Assembly (NCBI GenBank): GCA_963780045.1
Contig: CAVZZZ010000005.1
Coordinates: 248,001 to 312,000, forward strand
Source of the DNA: JANXQG01 sp963780045
GTDB lineage: Bacteria > Planctomycetota > Planctomycetia > Pirellulales > Thermoguttaceae
Reading direction: 5' to 3'
Length of the DNA stretch: 64,000 nt
Under the pieces are notes generated by a model, which was not told the origin of the DNA, did no database searches, and saw nothing but the letters and a program-made list of their open reading frames with translations. Shown here one piece after another: positions 1 to 9,569 of this stretch (position 1 is its first letter; every line of letters begins with the position of its first letter). The position numbers and the translations under genes were made by a program.

Positions 1-173
1 CTGATCGCATCCTTATCGCATCCTGACCCAATCCTGACCCAATCCTGATCAAGTCCTGGTCGACTCCTGATCCGAAAAACACGCAAAAACAGGCCAAATA
101 CTCGGTGTTCAACAATAGAAGAAAAAACTCCCGCCGCAATCCGGCGATCTGCACCAGCGGTCGGAAGTCAGAA
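1..173 (+). repeat. Dispersed repeat, left copy: 11-bp phased array plus conserved tail
   Basis: The first 75 bases are about seven imperfect copies of an 11-bp unit (consensus NTCCTGATCGA). They run into an A-rich stretch and then into the words GCACCAGCGGTCGGA and GTCAGAAG. The same array and tail occur in the same orientation at 63676-63880. The unit length is close to one helical turn, so the words sit on one face of DNA. The window starts inside the array, so the true left border is unseen. Bases 174-279 hold only low-complexity CAAGCC-type words. Confidence 0.75.
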
Positions 174-279
174 GTTAGAAGACGAGAACATGCAGGACTC
201 AAGCCCCAAGCCTCAAGCCCTGATCCTTTATCCCTTAACCCTCATCGCTCACCCCTCGCCGGATGATACTATAGTCGCT

Positions 280-1691
280 ATGGTCTTCTCCTGGATTACA
301 AAGCAACGCCGCAAGCGGCTGCTGGCCGAGCCGATGCCGCCGGCATGGCTTGATTACTTGGGCACGAACGTGCGGCACTACGCTCACCTCTCGCCGCGGC
401 GGCAGGCACGCCTGCGGCATGTGATGCGGATAGTCGTGGCCGAAAAGAACTGGGAAGGCGGGGCCGGATTCCAAGTTACGGAAGAAATGAAAGTCACCGT
501 CGCCGCGCAGGCCGCTATCTTGACGATCGGGCAGGCCGAGCCATACTACTTCGACCATGTTCAGTCGATTATCATCTATCCCGGTCCCTACGAACATCCG
601 CCGGAATTCAGCGGCACGATCGTTCGCCGCCGAAAAACGGTGCTGGGCGAGTCGTGGTACCGCGGCCCGATCGTGCTTTCGTGGAAGGAGACGCTGGCCG
701 CCGGACGCAACGAGTCCAACGGCCGCAATCTGGTCTTCCACGAGTTCGCCCATTACCTCGACGCGCTGGACGGCGAAGTGGACGGCACGCCGCCTTTGAC
801 GGGCCGTCGCCGGCAGCGGAGGTGGTTCCGCGTCACGGAAGCCGAGTACTTGCGGCTCGTGGGCCAAGCCCGCCGCAACGATCCGAGCCTACTGGACCAT
901 TACGGGGCAACGAACCGGGCAGAGTTCTTTGCCGTGGCCACCGAGTGCTTCTTCGAGCAGCCGCACGCGATGGAGCGCGAATATCGAGAGCTTTACGGCG
1001 TGTTGCGAGACTTTTACCGGCAGGATCCGGCACGCTGGTTGCCCGACGCGGCCACGGTCGACGAGAACCCGCGAGTCCGGTCGGCGCGAGGAATCGGCTT
1101 GGAAGCAGCATCGACGGAAACGTCTGGCCGTCTTGAAGTCGCGCAGTCCGGGATCGTTGTTTACGCTGGCCGTGGAGTATTTCAACGACGAGCGATACCT
1201 TTTGGCGGCGGCGGCCGCGACGCGCGTGCTTGAACTGAAACCGGACGACAGCGAGGCGCTCGTGCATCGCGCAGGCCCGAATCAAGCGCGGACGGTATGG
1301 CGCTGCATTGGACGACGCGGACGACGCGCTGCAATCCGATTCCGAAGACACGGAGGCGCTGGTGGCGGCCGCCGCGGCGCTCGTCGAGCTGGGCGAGTAT
1401 GCGGAGGCGAAAGACAAACTCGATCGCGTGCTGAGCCTGGGCGAAGAGGACGCAGAACTCCGCTACTACCGCGGCCGGGCCTGGATGGGCCTCGGTCAGC
1501 CCGAGCAAGCAGTTGGCGATTACGAGCGCTCGCTTGCCATGAGTCCCCTGGCCGCCGAGGTTTACTATCATTGCGGTCTGGCCTACCAGGCGTTGGGGAA
1601 CGTAAGCGAAGCCAAGGCGGCGCTGGCTAAGGCGATTCAGCTCGATCCGAGCGTTTACACCAGCATATCATCCAGCAGCGGCCGCCAATAA
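280..1691 (+). CDS. mtfA: MtfA-family zinc metallopeptidase with C-terminal TPR region (frameshifted)
   Basis: The N-terminal ~265 residues match the MtfA family, cytosolic peptidases related to the Mlc/DgsA-binding protein of enterobacteria. The zinc motif HEFAH lies at residues 154-158 and the downstream glutamate is in NRAEFFAVATE. The start at 280 (MVFSWITKQRRKRLL) fits the family N-terminus better than an in-frame ATG at 190. Coding then continues in a second frame from about 1085 (SLFTLAVEYFNDERY) and in a third from about 1290 (LDDADDALQ) to a stop at 1691. Both later segments are TPR-like helical pairs. A peptidase-TPR fusion broken by two single-base indels is the simplest reading. 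The 3' end overlaps the convergent acetyltransferase gene by 37 bases. Confidence 0.8.
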
Positions 1692-2995
1692 GGCAGCCGC
1701 GGGAAGAGGACTTGGCCGGCGTCGTGCGCAAGCGCGGTGGAAGGCTCGACGCGGCCTTCGGCCACGGCGCGGTCCCAATCCAACTGGCCCAAGACGAGGC
1801 GCGTGAAATCGGCCACGTTCAGGCGGAGATAACTCCGGCCAAGAATGTCGGCCGTCGCGCGGCCGCTGCCGAGGATGTCGATCTGGTACTTCCGCCCATC
1901 GACCAGCAGGCCCAGTTCGACGGGCCGGGCGAGCCCGGCTTCGGTCGCACGTTGCGTGAGCAGGCAGCACAACTTCCGCAACAGTCCCACGGGATCCAGG
2001 ATTCTGGCCATACACACTTCAACCTGCTCACAATGGACGAATCGCGCGGGATCAGGCCGGCAGTGAAAGAACTCCTGTGCCGGCGTATCGGCGGGTCCGA
2101 GCAGGGCGATTTGGCGTTGGTCCTGCTCGATAGCATCGCCGCAGGCTCGCGCCAAAAGTTCCATGAGGACCTTTTTCCGACCCGGAACCGTCATCAACTC
2201 GACGATCTTCTCGCCGCGGATTGCGACGTAGCCCACGACGCGGGTGCTCGCTTCCTTGAAGTCCCAAAGGTCCGGGCCGTCCAGGGCCACGTAAAACTGG
2301 TCGTACGCTCGTTGCTCCAGCAGCCAGTGCCAGTAGCGCCCGCCGCGGTCCAGCGGGCCAAAGCTGCCGGGGACGTTTTGCCGGTAGACGCGGGCGATCG
2401 CCTCTTCTTCCCAGCGACGCCACGGACGGACGTGGATCCGCGCCGTGCGGCGAAGCCCCAGCCCATTTTCCATCAGCCGCGCAAGGACGTGGTGCGGATT
2501 GGCGACGGCGCGGAAGTTGCTGCCGCACAACGCCCAGCCCGTGCGGCGGAAGAAATGCGGGACGCGCGTACGCATCAGGCCCACGAGCGCGCCGGATTGC
2601 AGCATTTGCTGTTCGGCCGCCGCCAAGAGGTGCGTTCCCATTCCTTGGCCGCGAAAATCGTCGTCGATCGCCAGCCCGTCCAGTCCCGCGACGGGGAGCG
2701 AAAGCGGGCCGAACTGCATGTTGCGGCGCGTGACGCGGGCATGCGCGATGATGCGTCCGGTGCGACGCAGCAGGAGGCGGTCCCGCGGCGCGTAGAACGG
2801 GTCTTCCAATTCGGCCTGGAATCGCGCCGGATAATCTGGCCCGAAAACTCCCGCGAGAAACGACCGCAAAGCCACGTGCTCGGCCGGCGTGCATGGGAGC
2901 ACGCTCGCGCAAATGCGGCGTTTGGCGCCGCTGTTGTTCGATATGCCGCTGCCGCAAAGTGCGGCTGCAAGTGGCGTCTTAATCCCCGCGCCCAT
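1655..2995 (-). CDS. Eis-like GNAT N-acetyltransferase with SCP2-like C-terminus
   Basis: A 446-residue protein. The N-terminal GNAT fold shows the acetyl-CoA pyrophosphate-binding pattern DDDFRGQGMGTHLL, with RGQGMG as the loop. A second GNAT-like half follows, and the last ~100 residues resemble the sterol-carrier-like domain that closes Eis-type acetyltransferases. Such proteins acetylate amines on small molecules or peptides; the substrate here is unknown. The reading frame is intact. It converges with the MtfA gene and is followed, after about 100 bases, by the BshC-like gene on the same strand. Confidence 0.75.
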   Translation of the reverse strand: MGAGIKTPLAAALCGSGISNNSGAKRRICASVLPCTPAEHVALRSFLAGVFGPDYPARFQAELEDPFYAPRDRLLLRRTGRIIAHARVTRRNMQFGPLSLPVAGLDGLAIDDDFRGQGMGTHLLAAAEQQMLQSGALVGLMRTRVPHFFRRTGWALCGSNFRAVANPHHVLARLMENGLGLRRTARIHVRPWRRWEEEAIARVYRQNVPGSFGPLDRGGRYWHWLLEQRAYDQFYVALDGPDLWDFKEASTRVVGYVAIRGEKIVELMTVPGRKKVLMELLARACGDAIEQDQRQIALLGPADTPAQEFFHCRPDPARFVHCEQVEVCMARILDPVGLLRKLCCLLTQRATEAGLARPVELGLLVDGRKYQIDILGSGRATADILGRSYLRLNVADFTRLVLGQLDWDRAVAEGRVEPSTALAHDAGQVLFPRLPYWRPLLDDMLV

Positions 2996-3102
2996 ACACG
3001 CGCATCCTGTTCGCGAAAACGGTCTTCGTGCTCAGGTCTTAGCGCTTAGACCAAGGTCTAACCTCCAAGACCCGCCCTTCGGTTTGCACCATCTAAACAT
3101 AT

Positions 3103-4730
3103 TCAAGAGCGTTTGGGAAGTAGCTCGCCCAAGAATTCTTGAAAATACAATTCGGGAAAGAGACAGAACCCATACTCGCGCGAGCCGAGCACGTTGTCAT
3201 GCCGCAGCGCGCGCTCTACTTTCGCTCGTTGGTCCAAAAGTTGCTCACGGCGCCCGGCGACCCACGGTTGCAGTTCTTCGTTGATGTGCTGCAGCGCCTT
3301 CCATCGAGTATAGGCGCGCTCGTCGGCGAAGGGCAAGTCGATCCATCGAAGTTTTTCGGCCGCAAGCGCCGCCGCGGCGGGACGTTCGGCCAACGCGCCG
3401 TTTTGCAGAAGATGTTTTTCCGGATGATAGGTAAGCTCGCGCAACTCGCGGCGAATCTCGCGAAGCTCGGCTTGTGGCGCCGCGGGACGCGGCAAGGGCA
3501 GATAGAGCGTCCCGGAAAGAACCATGATGCCCGGCGCTGTGACGCCGAAGAAGCTCTCCATCAAGCGATCGGTGACCTGATCGTACTTCGCGCCGCCGAT
3601 GCCGTGCAAGAAAAGATCGCTCAGCGCCAGCCGGGCCCAGAGCGTCGTGACCAATGCCCGCGAACGGATTTTCACACCTTGGCGGGCCCACTCCCTCAAT
3701 CGACTTGCCGCTTCGGCGGCGTCGCCTTCCGGATCAATCGGCAGGCGAATCGAACGGCCCGCGCGATTCGAGACGACGTATTCATTACCGCAACGGCAGA
3801 CAAAAGCCCGCATTCGCTGCGGCTGGTCGGTGCTCCAGATCCAAAGCGGCGCTTCCACCCAACGGCCGTCAGTGGCCAGGTCGGGCACAGGATGTGCCGC
3901 GTTGCGAATTCGATTGGCACGGCGATATTCCCGCACCGCTTGGTTGTAACATTCGCGAAAACGCTCGATGTTGGCGATCAAATGGACCAGGAACCACTGA
4001 AAGGCGGCTCCGTCACATACAGCGCTCTGCGGCACTTCCAGCGTTTGCAATCCCCATTGGCCCTCCAATTGGTGCCGCACTGCGCCAAGCAATAGCCCAG
4101 CCGATCGACATGCCGCGCACGCTCCAGGACCAGCGGCCAATAGCGGTTGATGAGCGGATCAGTCACGAACGCCGTCATGCGCTTGGCGACGCGGCGGCTG
4201 AAATTGCAAAACAGCGATTCGTCGAGGATTGTCCGTTCCTCAAAGGGCATCCGCGCGTCGGGCCGGTCGAACAGGACCGATTCCCGGTGCGGATCGTCCA
4301 ACGTGCCGCAGGGAACCATAAGCGCGGTGCTCTTAACCGTGTCGCTGTCGATTACCAGGTTTACGGCCGCCGCGCCGTATCGCCGGGCCAACGCCCCCAA
4401 TGCGAAATTCTTGAGCCACACGCCGGGGTGAAACAGCTCCGGCTGGTGGCCCGCCAGAAACATCAGACCGTCGGGATCGTCGCTCGGCAGCTCCACCGAG
4501 CGATAGGCGGCAGTCCAGTCCCGCGCTGCGCGGAGCAGCTCGCTCCGCGCCTGCCGCGCCAGATCGACGAGGCTGCGGCCTTGCAAGCTGCAATTCGCAG
4601 CGCTGCGCAGACGAACGTTCTCTTCCGCCATCACCCCCGCCTCTTCCATTGGCGGAAGGACCAGCGTCGCTCCGTTCTCGCGCGGCACGGCGAATCGGCG
4701 GGGTCGAGCTGGAGCGGAAACGGCGGCCAT
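3103..4730 (-). CDS. BshC-like putative cysteine-adding enzyme (one frameshift)
   Basis: Two minus-strand frames together give about 540 residues, the usual length of BshC, the proposed last enzyme of bacillithiol synthesis. The N-terminal part carries the BshC-like signature GHQPELFHPGVWLKN, a variant of the TGQQ-type nucleotide-binding loop. The frame changes near 4075-4085, where CLAQ is followed by VRHQLEGQWGLQTLEV in the other frame. Planctomycetes often carry this diverged family without proof of bacillithiol production, so the substrate is uncertain. The 3' neighbour across 9 bases is a glycosyltransferase gene on the same strand, so they may be cotranscribed. No other bacillithiol gene (bshA, bshB) is visible. 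Confidence 0.6.
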
Positions 4731-4739
4731 GATTACTTT

Positions 4740-5447
4740 TCAACGATTCTGCAATGCTACTTTGCCCATCGCGCGGTCGAGCACATCCTCGTAGACCTTC
4801 AGTCGCGTGTCGGCCTGGTCCAGGGCCCCGCCAAACGACCGGGCCTCGTCGAGGTAAATCAACCGCACGGGTACCTCGATGATCGTAAGTCCCAGCGCGA
4901 CCGCCTGCACCCAAAGCTCCAGCGGCATGGCGTAGCCCGTCTCGGTCAGCGAGAACTTCGCCAGGCACGGCACGCGATACGCCTTAAAGCCGCAAAAGGC
5001 GTCGGTCAGGCCCAGTCCCAGATCGCGATTCACGCGCGCGGTGATCGCTTGGTTGATCCGCCGCCGCTGCTCGGGCGGATGGCTGTCGCCGGGAAACTGC
5101 TTGAGATAGCGGCTGCCGGATACGATGTCGGCCTCGGCCGACTTCGCAACGAACTGCGGAATCATGCACGGCTGATGCTGGCCGTCGCAATCGATCGTCA
5201 CCAGCACGTCGTAGCCGTTTCGCACCGCGAAGTCGAACGCCGATTGCAGCGCCGCGCCGTACCCGCGGTTCTGCACATGGCTGACGACTTGCACGTCACC
5301 GCGCGCGGCAAGCAACGCGGCCGTGCCATCGCGGGAGCCGTCGTCGACGACCAGAACGTCGGTCGAGTAGCGGAACACTTCGTCCAGCACCGCGGAAACA
5401 TGCTTGACTTCATTGTAGACGGGCAGCGCCGTCAAAGCCCGGACCAT
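4740..5447 (-). CDS. GT2 family glycosyltransferase (dolichyl-phosphate-mannose synthase-like)
   Basis: About 235 residues with the GT-A fold signatures ALPVYNE (residues 7-13), VVDDGSRDGT (33-42) and the metal-binding DCDGQHQP (86-93). The overall pattern is that of DPM1-like enzymes that move a sugar from a nucleotide donor to a polyprenyl phosphate at the membrane. No C-terminal membrane segment is visible. The start at 5447 is chosen because the fold begins there and an AGAGG sequence precedes it. A longer in-frame start at 5564 would translate a dispersed palindrome. It lies directly upstream of the BshC-like gene. Confidence 0.8.
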   Translation of the reverse strand: MVRALTALPVYNEVKHVSAVLDEVFRYSTDVLVVDDGSRDGTAALLAARGDVQVVSHVQNRGYGAALQSAFDFAVRNGYDVLVTIDCDGQHQPCMIPQFVAKSAEADIVSGSRYLKQFPGDSHPPEQRRRINQAITARVNRDLGLGLTDAFCGFKAYRVPCLAKFSLTETGYAMPLELWVQAVALGLTIIEVPVRLIYLDEARSFGGALDQADTRLKVYEDVLDRAMGKVALQNR

Positions 5448-5483
5448 GATGCCTCTGGTTCCTTTCATTACGCGGCAAAACAA

Positions 5484-5535
5484 CCCGAAGCGGCAGCGAG
5501 GGCACGCTGGTGCGCGTCCTCGCTGACGCTTCGGG
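5484..5535. repeat. Dispersed palindrome (CCCGAAGCG type)
   Basis: An imperfect inverted repeat with arms of about 22 bases starting CCCGAAGCG and ending CGCTTCGGG, able to form a long hairpin. It fills the gap between the GT2 gene and the Nif3-like gene. The same palindrome type, encoding PKRQRG when translated, is known to me as a common planctomycete intergenic repeat. That familiarity is background knowledge, not a search result. Confidence 0.7.
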
Positions 5536-5600
5536 GACTGCGTTCCATCGTTCTTGTCACCCAACCGACAATTCTACGGCGGATGCAGCGCGGCGGAAAG

Positions 5601-6457
5601 TCATGCGGAAATCCATCGCAGCGGGTCGCACTCCGCCTGGCTTGCCCAGACGTGGGTGCCCGTGAATTGCCGGGCCAGCACGTCCGCCAGGGCCTCGACC
5701 GCGAAGCGTTCGCTGGCGTAATGCCCGGGCAGCAGAAGGCCGATGCCGCACGACTCGGCCTCAAGGCAAGTGTGAAAGCGGGCTTCGCCGAGGACCATGG
5801 CATTGCAGCCGGCGCCGCGGGCCGCTTCGAGAAGCTCCCCGGCGGCGCCGCAGGCCACGGCAACCATACGCGGTTGCTGTTCGAGGTCGCCAACGACTTG
5901 CAGATTCCCGATGCCCAGGAATTTCATCAGGTTGTGCGCCAATTCGCGCAGTGTGATCGGTGTGCCGGGTATGCCACGGCGACCGGTGCCTTGTTCTACG
6001 GCGGCCGGCGGCTGCGCTGGAGTTCCGGCTTTAGCCGGCAGAGGAATCGCGCCGGCTAAAGCCGGAACTCCAGCGCACGGCACAAGCGGCTCGATCTCCT
6101 TTAGTTTCAGCCCTTCGGCCAGCCGTTGATTGATGCCCCCGGCCGCTGAGTCAAACGCCGTGTGCGGGCTGTAGACTGCGATGCCCGCCGCAATCAGCTT
6201 AAGCAACATGCGGCCGACGGTCGTGTCCGCCGTCACTCGTTTGATTGCCGAAAAAGGCATGGGATGATGGGTGACGATCAGGTCCGCGCGCTCCGTGATC
6301 GCCTCCTCGACGCTCGCCGGCGTGACCGTCAGACAGGTCATTACTCGCCGCAGTTCCATCTGCCGGTCGCCCACCAACAATCCGATATTGTCCCACGACT
6401 CGGCCAGCCGAGTCGCGCGAACTCTTCCAAAAACGTCTCGACAGCCTGAATCTTCAT
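5601..6457 (-). CDS. Nif3-like dinuclear metal center hexameric protein with a repeat-derived insertion
   Basis: This is the Nif3/YbgI family, toroidal hexamers with a two-metal site; the physiological reaction is unsettled. Family motifs are AESWDNIGLLVGD, VTHHPMPF (metal-binding histidines), YSPHTAFDSAAGG and a C-terminal GEARFHTCLEAE and LPGHYASERFAVE. The family N-terminus is best started at the ATG at 6457 (MKIQAVETFLEEFA), which follows AGGTGG closely. It requires a frameshift near 6410 to join RLAESWDN. Between the halves sits an in-frame insert reading AGVPALAG and LPAKAGTPA, encoded by a perfect palindrome at 6014-6076. The insert falls at the loop between the two lobes, where it is likely tolerated. 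Confidence 0.8.
6014..6076. repeat. Perfect 26-bp inverted repeat inserted in the Nif3-like gene
   Basis: Two perfect 26-base arms (6014-6039 and 6051-6076) with an 11-base loop form a very stable hairpin inside coding sequence. The arm begins GCGCTGGAGTTCC and contains GGCTTTAGCC. An exact copy of the 26-base arm occurs at 51844-51869 after the HD-GYP gene. The insert keeps the reading frame. Confidence 0.9.
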
Positions 6458-6491
6458 TTCCACCTGATCTATGCCATTCCAATCAAACTGC

Positions 6492-6497
6492 TATAAT
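6492..6497 (+). promoter_or_regulatory. Probable -10 box of cysK
   Basis: A perfect TATAAT lies 71 bases upstream of the cysK start in the divergent gap between the Nif3-like gene and cysK. No convincing -35 hexamer at 16-18 bases was found. Confidence 0.45.
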
Positions 6498-6567
6498 ACG
6501 GGCACTTGTGGAATACTCCAAGTGCCCTCAAACCAGCTAACGCCACCTCAATTCGAAAGGCAACACC

Positions 6568-7509
6568 ATGTCTCACGGAAAGTCGTATCGCGACATCGTT
6601 TGCACGACCTACAACACGCCCCTGGTTCAACTCAACCGCGTTGTTCCGCCCGGCAGCGCGACGGTGCTGGCGAAGCTGGAGTTCTTCAACCCCTGCAGCA
6701 GCGTCAAGGACCGCATCGGCCGCGCGATGATCGAGGCGGCCGAGAAGTCGGGCAAGCTCACGCCCAAGACGCACATCATCGAGCCGACCAGCGGCAATAC
6801 GGGCATTGCCTTGGCCTTCGTGGCCGCGGCCAAAGGCTATACGCTGACGCTGACGATGCCCGAATCGATGAGCATCGAGCGGCGAGCGCTGCTCCGCGCG
6901 CTGGGCGCGAACCTAGTCCTCACGCCGGCGAAGGACGGCATGAAGGGCGCGATCGCCAAGGCCGAAGAGTTGGCTGCCACAACCCCCAACTCCTGGATTC
7001 CGCAGCAGTTCGACAACCCGGCTAACCCTGAAGTTCACGAGCGGACCACTGGCCCGGAAATTTGGGAAGACACCGGCGGCAAGGTCGATATCCTCGTGTC
7101 CGGCGTCGGCACCGGCGGCACGATCACCGGCGCGATGCGCTACATCCATTCGAAGAAGGCCGACTTCCGCGCGATCGCCATTGAGCCGACCGATTCGCCC
7201 GTGATCTCCGGCGGCAAGCCGGGCCCGCACAAGATCCAGGGTCTCGGCGCGGGCTTCATCCCCAAGAACCTCGACACGAGCCTGCTGGCCGGCGTGGAGA
7301 CGGTGACCAACGACGATGCCTTTGCCTGGGCGCGGCGTGTGGCGAAGGAGGAAGGCATCTTGTGCGGCATCAGCTCCGGCGCCGCCGCCGTCGCCGCGGT
7401 CCGCGTCGCCACCCGGCCAGAAAACCGCAACAAGGTCATCGTCACGGTCTTCCCCGACCTCGGCGAGCGGTATCTCTCCACGCCGCTGTTTGAAGGGCTG
7501 GCGGGGTAA
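6568..7509 (+). CDS. cysK: Cysteine synthase A (O-acetylserine sulfhydrylase)
   Basis: This PLP enzyme makes L-cysteine from O-acetylserine and sulfide in the cytosol. Its 313 residues are typical. The PLP lysine is K47 in NPCSSVKDRIG, the substrate loop PTSGNTG is at 73-79, the phosphate-binding GVGTGGT at 179-185, and the C-terminal GISSGAA near 267-273. All key residues are present and the frame is intact. A GAAAGG precedes the ATG. The gene stands alone, with its own -10 box, divergent from the Nif3-like gene. Cystathionine beta-synthase-like paralogs share the fold, but the lack of CBS or heme domains and the loop sequences favour CysK. Confidence 0.95.
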   Translation: MSHGKSYRDIVCTTYNTPLVQLNRVVPPGSATVLAKLEFFNPCSSVKDRIGRAMIEAAEKSGKLTPKTHIIEPTSGNTGIALAFVAAAKGYTLTLTMPESMSIERRALLRALGANLVLTPAKDGMKGAIAKAEELAATTPNSWIPQQFDNPANPEVHERTTGPEIWEDTGGKVDILVSGVGTGGTITGAMRYIHSKKADFRAIAIEPTDSPVISGGKPGPHKIQGLGAGFIPKNLDTSLLAGVETVTNDDAFAWARRVAKEEGILCGISSGAAAVAAVRVATRPENRNKVIVTVFPDLGERYLSTPLFEGLAG

Positions 7510-8232
7510 GCGGCCTGGGTATGACTCTTGAAAACCTAAATCCGCACAGCGAACACCGATGCTATCGGTGCGCCCTGCGCCGATTCCAAGTCGGAAACGA
7601 CATCTCCATGCGGCGTCCGGGGGTTGACAAATGGACAGTATTGCCTTATCTTCAATCGCCGAATTCCGTGAGGTCGCCGCTGCCGAGTGAAGCTAGCAGC
7701 GGTTGGGAGCGCCGATTAGAAGGTAAGAGCAGGTATGGCCAGACAAAGGACGCCGCAGTTCAACCCGCTTAAGAATTCCGGGCTGCTGTCGAGCCATTGG
7801 ATAGTCATTACCAAGTAGGCAATTTGCCGTGCCCAGTTTTCGAGGAGGGCGAACCGGACGCGGAGGAGGCCAAAGTCGTCGAGGGTGTCGTTCGATCTGG
7901 CGCGTTTGAAGATGCGTACGAATTAGTGCGGCGCAGCTCGAGCGGCCGCCCTTCCCCAGGACGGTTCGAACAGCAATAATTGCTGCTGCAAATAAAATTG
8001 TCGGCATTGAGGAAGACCGCGTCGATATTCGGCGGGTGGATCGCTCTGCACTCGACTCGAATGCGCAGCCATTTCAGGATTTCATCGACAGGTTGTTTTA
8101 CAGGATGGCCGGAATTACCGAGCGTGAAGCCAGCGACCTTGAGGAACGATTGGGCAAAATGATGTAGAGGAAGAACGGCGGAAACTGGCCTGGGTTATGA
8201 TGTCGCAATTGGCTAGTATGAGGGTTATTACG
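7510..8232 (+). other. Gene-poor stretch with a possible gene relic
   Basis: No intact gene is supported here. The one suggestive piece is an open stretch at 7922-8167 with protein-like composition, ending FIDRLFYRMAGITEREASDL before a TAG. It looks like the C-terminal tail of a larger protein whose upstream part is interrupted by stops in all frames. I cannot name the family. Confidence 0.4.
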
Positions 8233-9036
8233 ATGGGAAAGATAACGGGAACCGAAGCAACCATCGAGTTGATGGTGAATTGCAAGACTTACCCCTCAGT
8301 TAGCACCAAGTACATCGAAACGGTTTGCACCGGGGGCGTCCAGCCAAACGGCGACTTTGTCAGGTTGTACCCAATACCGTACCGCTTCATGAACTCGAAC
8401 GAAAAATACCGTCGTTGGGAGGTTGTTCGGGTCCACGCGTATCGCGACGATCGAGACACACGGCCGGAAAGCTGGCACTTTGAGCCGGGCTCAACAATCC
8501 AGTCGATCGACTATATCTCGACCGACGGCCGCCGTTGGGACTGGATGAAGAAAGCGGTGCATGAAAGCACTACGGCAATGGAGGCCAAGGGCTTGACGAA
8601 TGGATGCGTTGAAATCGAGCCCATCGACTTTTATTGGGAGCCCGACGAGAAGGAGTGGACCCCTGCACAGTTTAATGTGATCCAGCAAGGAATGTTGTTT
8701 GCAACCGCCAACGAGATGAAATCGTTGGCCGAGCGGATTCCTTGGCAGTATCGGCTCAAGTACCGCGAGCGGAGCACTGGCATCGAGGGCGACCGGAAGG
8801 TCCTTCAATGGAGCCTGTACCAAGGGTTCCGGCGCGAACGGAAGGACGCTAGTAGCGATGAATTCGCGCTACTGGCCGTTGCCGAACGCGTGAGGAAGCG
8901 ATTGTTCGATCCCGCGCGGACCGTCTTCGCAATTCTCGGAACGCATAGTCTATCCAGGAACTGGATGATTTCGGCCATTTACGACCTTCCTACGGAAGTA
9001 ATCAAAAACGAGAGGAAGCGACCAATGCTTTTCTAA
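8233..9036 (+). CDS. Conserved hypothetical protein of the DUF488 cassette
   Basis: A 267-residue soluble protein of unknown function. The start at 8233 is preferred because a GAGGG lies 8 bases upstream; an in-frame ATG at 8197 lacks one. Near the N-terminus is TVCTGGVQPNGDFVRLYPIP, and near the C-terminus are FAILGTHSLSRNWMI and YDLP, which look like conserved core strands. No signal peptide or membrane segment is seen. Thirty-two bases downstream begins the first of three DUF488 genes, so the four probably form one operon. I have an unverified impression of homologs beside DUF488 genes elsewhere, which would fit a fixed partnership. Confidence 0.65.
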   Translation: MGKITGTEATIELMVNCKTYPSVSTKYIETVCTGGVQPNGDFVRLYPIPYRFMNSNEKYRRWEVVRVHAYRDDRDTRPESWHFEPGSTIQSIDYISTDGRRWDWMKKAVHESTTAMEAKGLTNGCVEIEPIDFYWEPDEKEWTPAQFNVIQQGMLFATANEMKSLAERIPWQYRLKYRERSTGIEGDRKVLQWSLYQGFRRERKDASSDEFALLAVAERVRKRLFDPARTVFAILGTHSLSRNWMISAIYDLPTEVIKNERKRPMLF

Positions 9037-9068
9037 AGCGGCACGGACGCCGAACATTTGACGTAGGC

Positions 9069-9559
9069 ATGGAGGCCAAAACTGTGAAACGGATGCTTTA
9101 CACGATAGGATACACCGGATTCTCTTTACCAGAATTCATCGCAACACTTAAGGAAAACAGGATTCGATGCTTGGTCGATGCGCCGAGTTGCCGATCAGCA
9201 GAAAGCCCGGCTTCTCAAAGTCTGCGTTGGAATTCGCCCTTACGAACGCGGGAATAGAGTATCGACACCTGCGCCTCCTGGGGTCGCCGCGCGAAGTTCG
9301 GCACGAAGTACGCCGAACGGGCGACTACGACCGGTTCTTCGCGAAGGTCCGCCGGCACATGGCGAGGTTCGACGTGACGCAGGAGCTTAAGGAGGTGGTT
9401 GCGATCGGACGCCGACAGACTTCTTGCCTGATGTGCTGTTGTGCTGATTGGACGATATGCCACCGCAGTTGCTTGGTTGAGTCAATATCCACAATGGAGC
9501 GCTTCGAATTTGTTCATCTTGTGCAAGAATCAAGTCCCTTGAAACGACGTGCCGCGTAA
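9069..9559 (+). CDS. DUF488 family protein, type 1 (frameshifted)
   Basis: The N-terminal MLYTIGYTGFSLPEFI and, one frame over, AELPISRKPGFSK with a late ICHRSCLV give the three DUF488 signatures: TIGY, the (D)xRxxPxSR loop and the CHR motif. The frame breaks near 9180 between LVDA and the loop. DUF488 is a small alpha/beta family of unknown biochemical function whose conserved Cys-His-Arg suggests catalysis or metal binding. The loop ELPISRKPGFSK defines a subtype different from its two downstream paralogs. The gene ends 10 bases before the next start. Alternative starts are GTG 9084 (preceded by GGAGG) and ATG 9093. Confidence 0.75.
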
Positions 9560-9569
9560 TCGGACCTGC

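Noticed and set aside
1..75. 11-bp repeat array considered as a CRISPR
   Set aside because: Units are contiguous without spacers and far shorter than CRISPR repeats; no cas genes are nearby.
1712..3049. Long plus-strand open frame opposite the acetyltransferase gene
   Set aside because: Antisense shadow: high-GC codon bias opens the complementary frame, and its composition (QAQ, RRR runs) matches no family while the minus strand has clear GNAT motifs.
3654..6059. 801-residue plus-strand open frame
   Set aside because: Runs antisense across three minus-strand genes with clear motifs (BshC-like, GT2, Nif3-like) and through a palindrome, and has no domain of its own.
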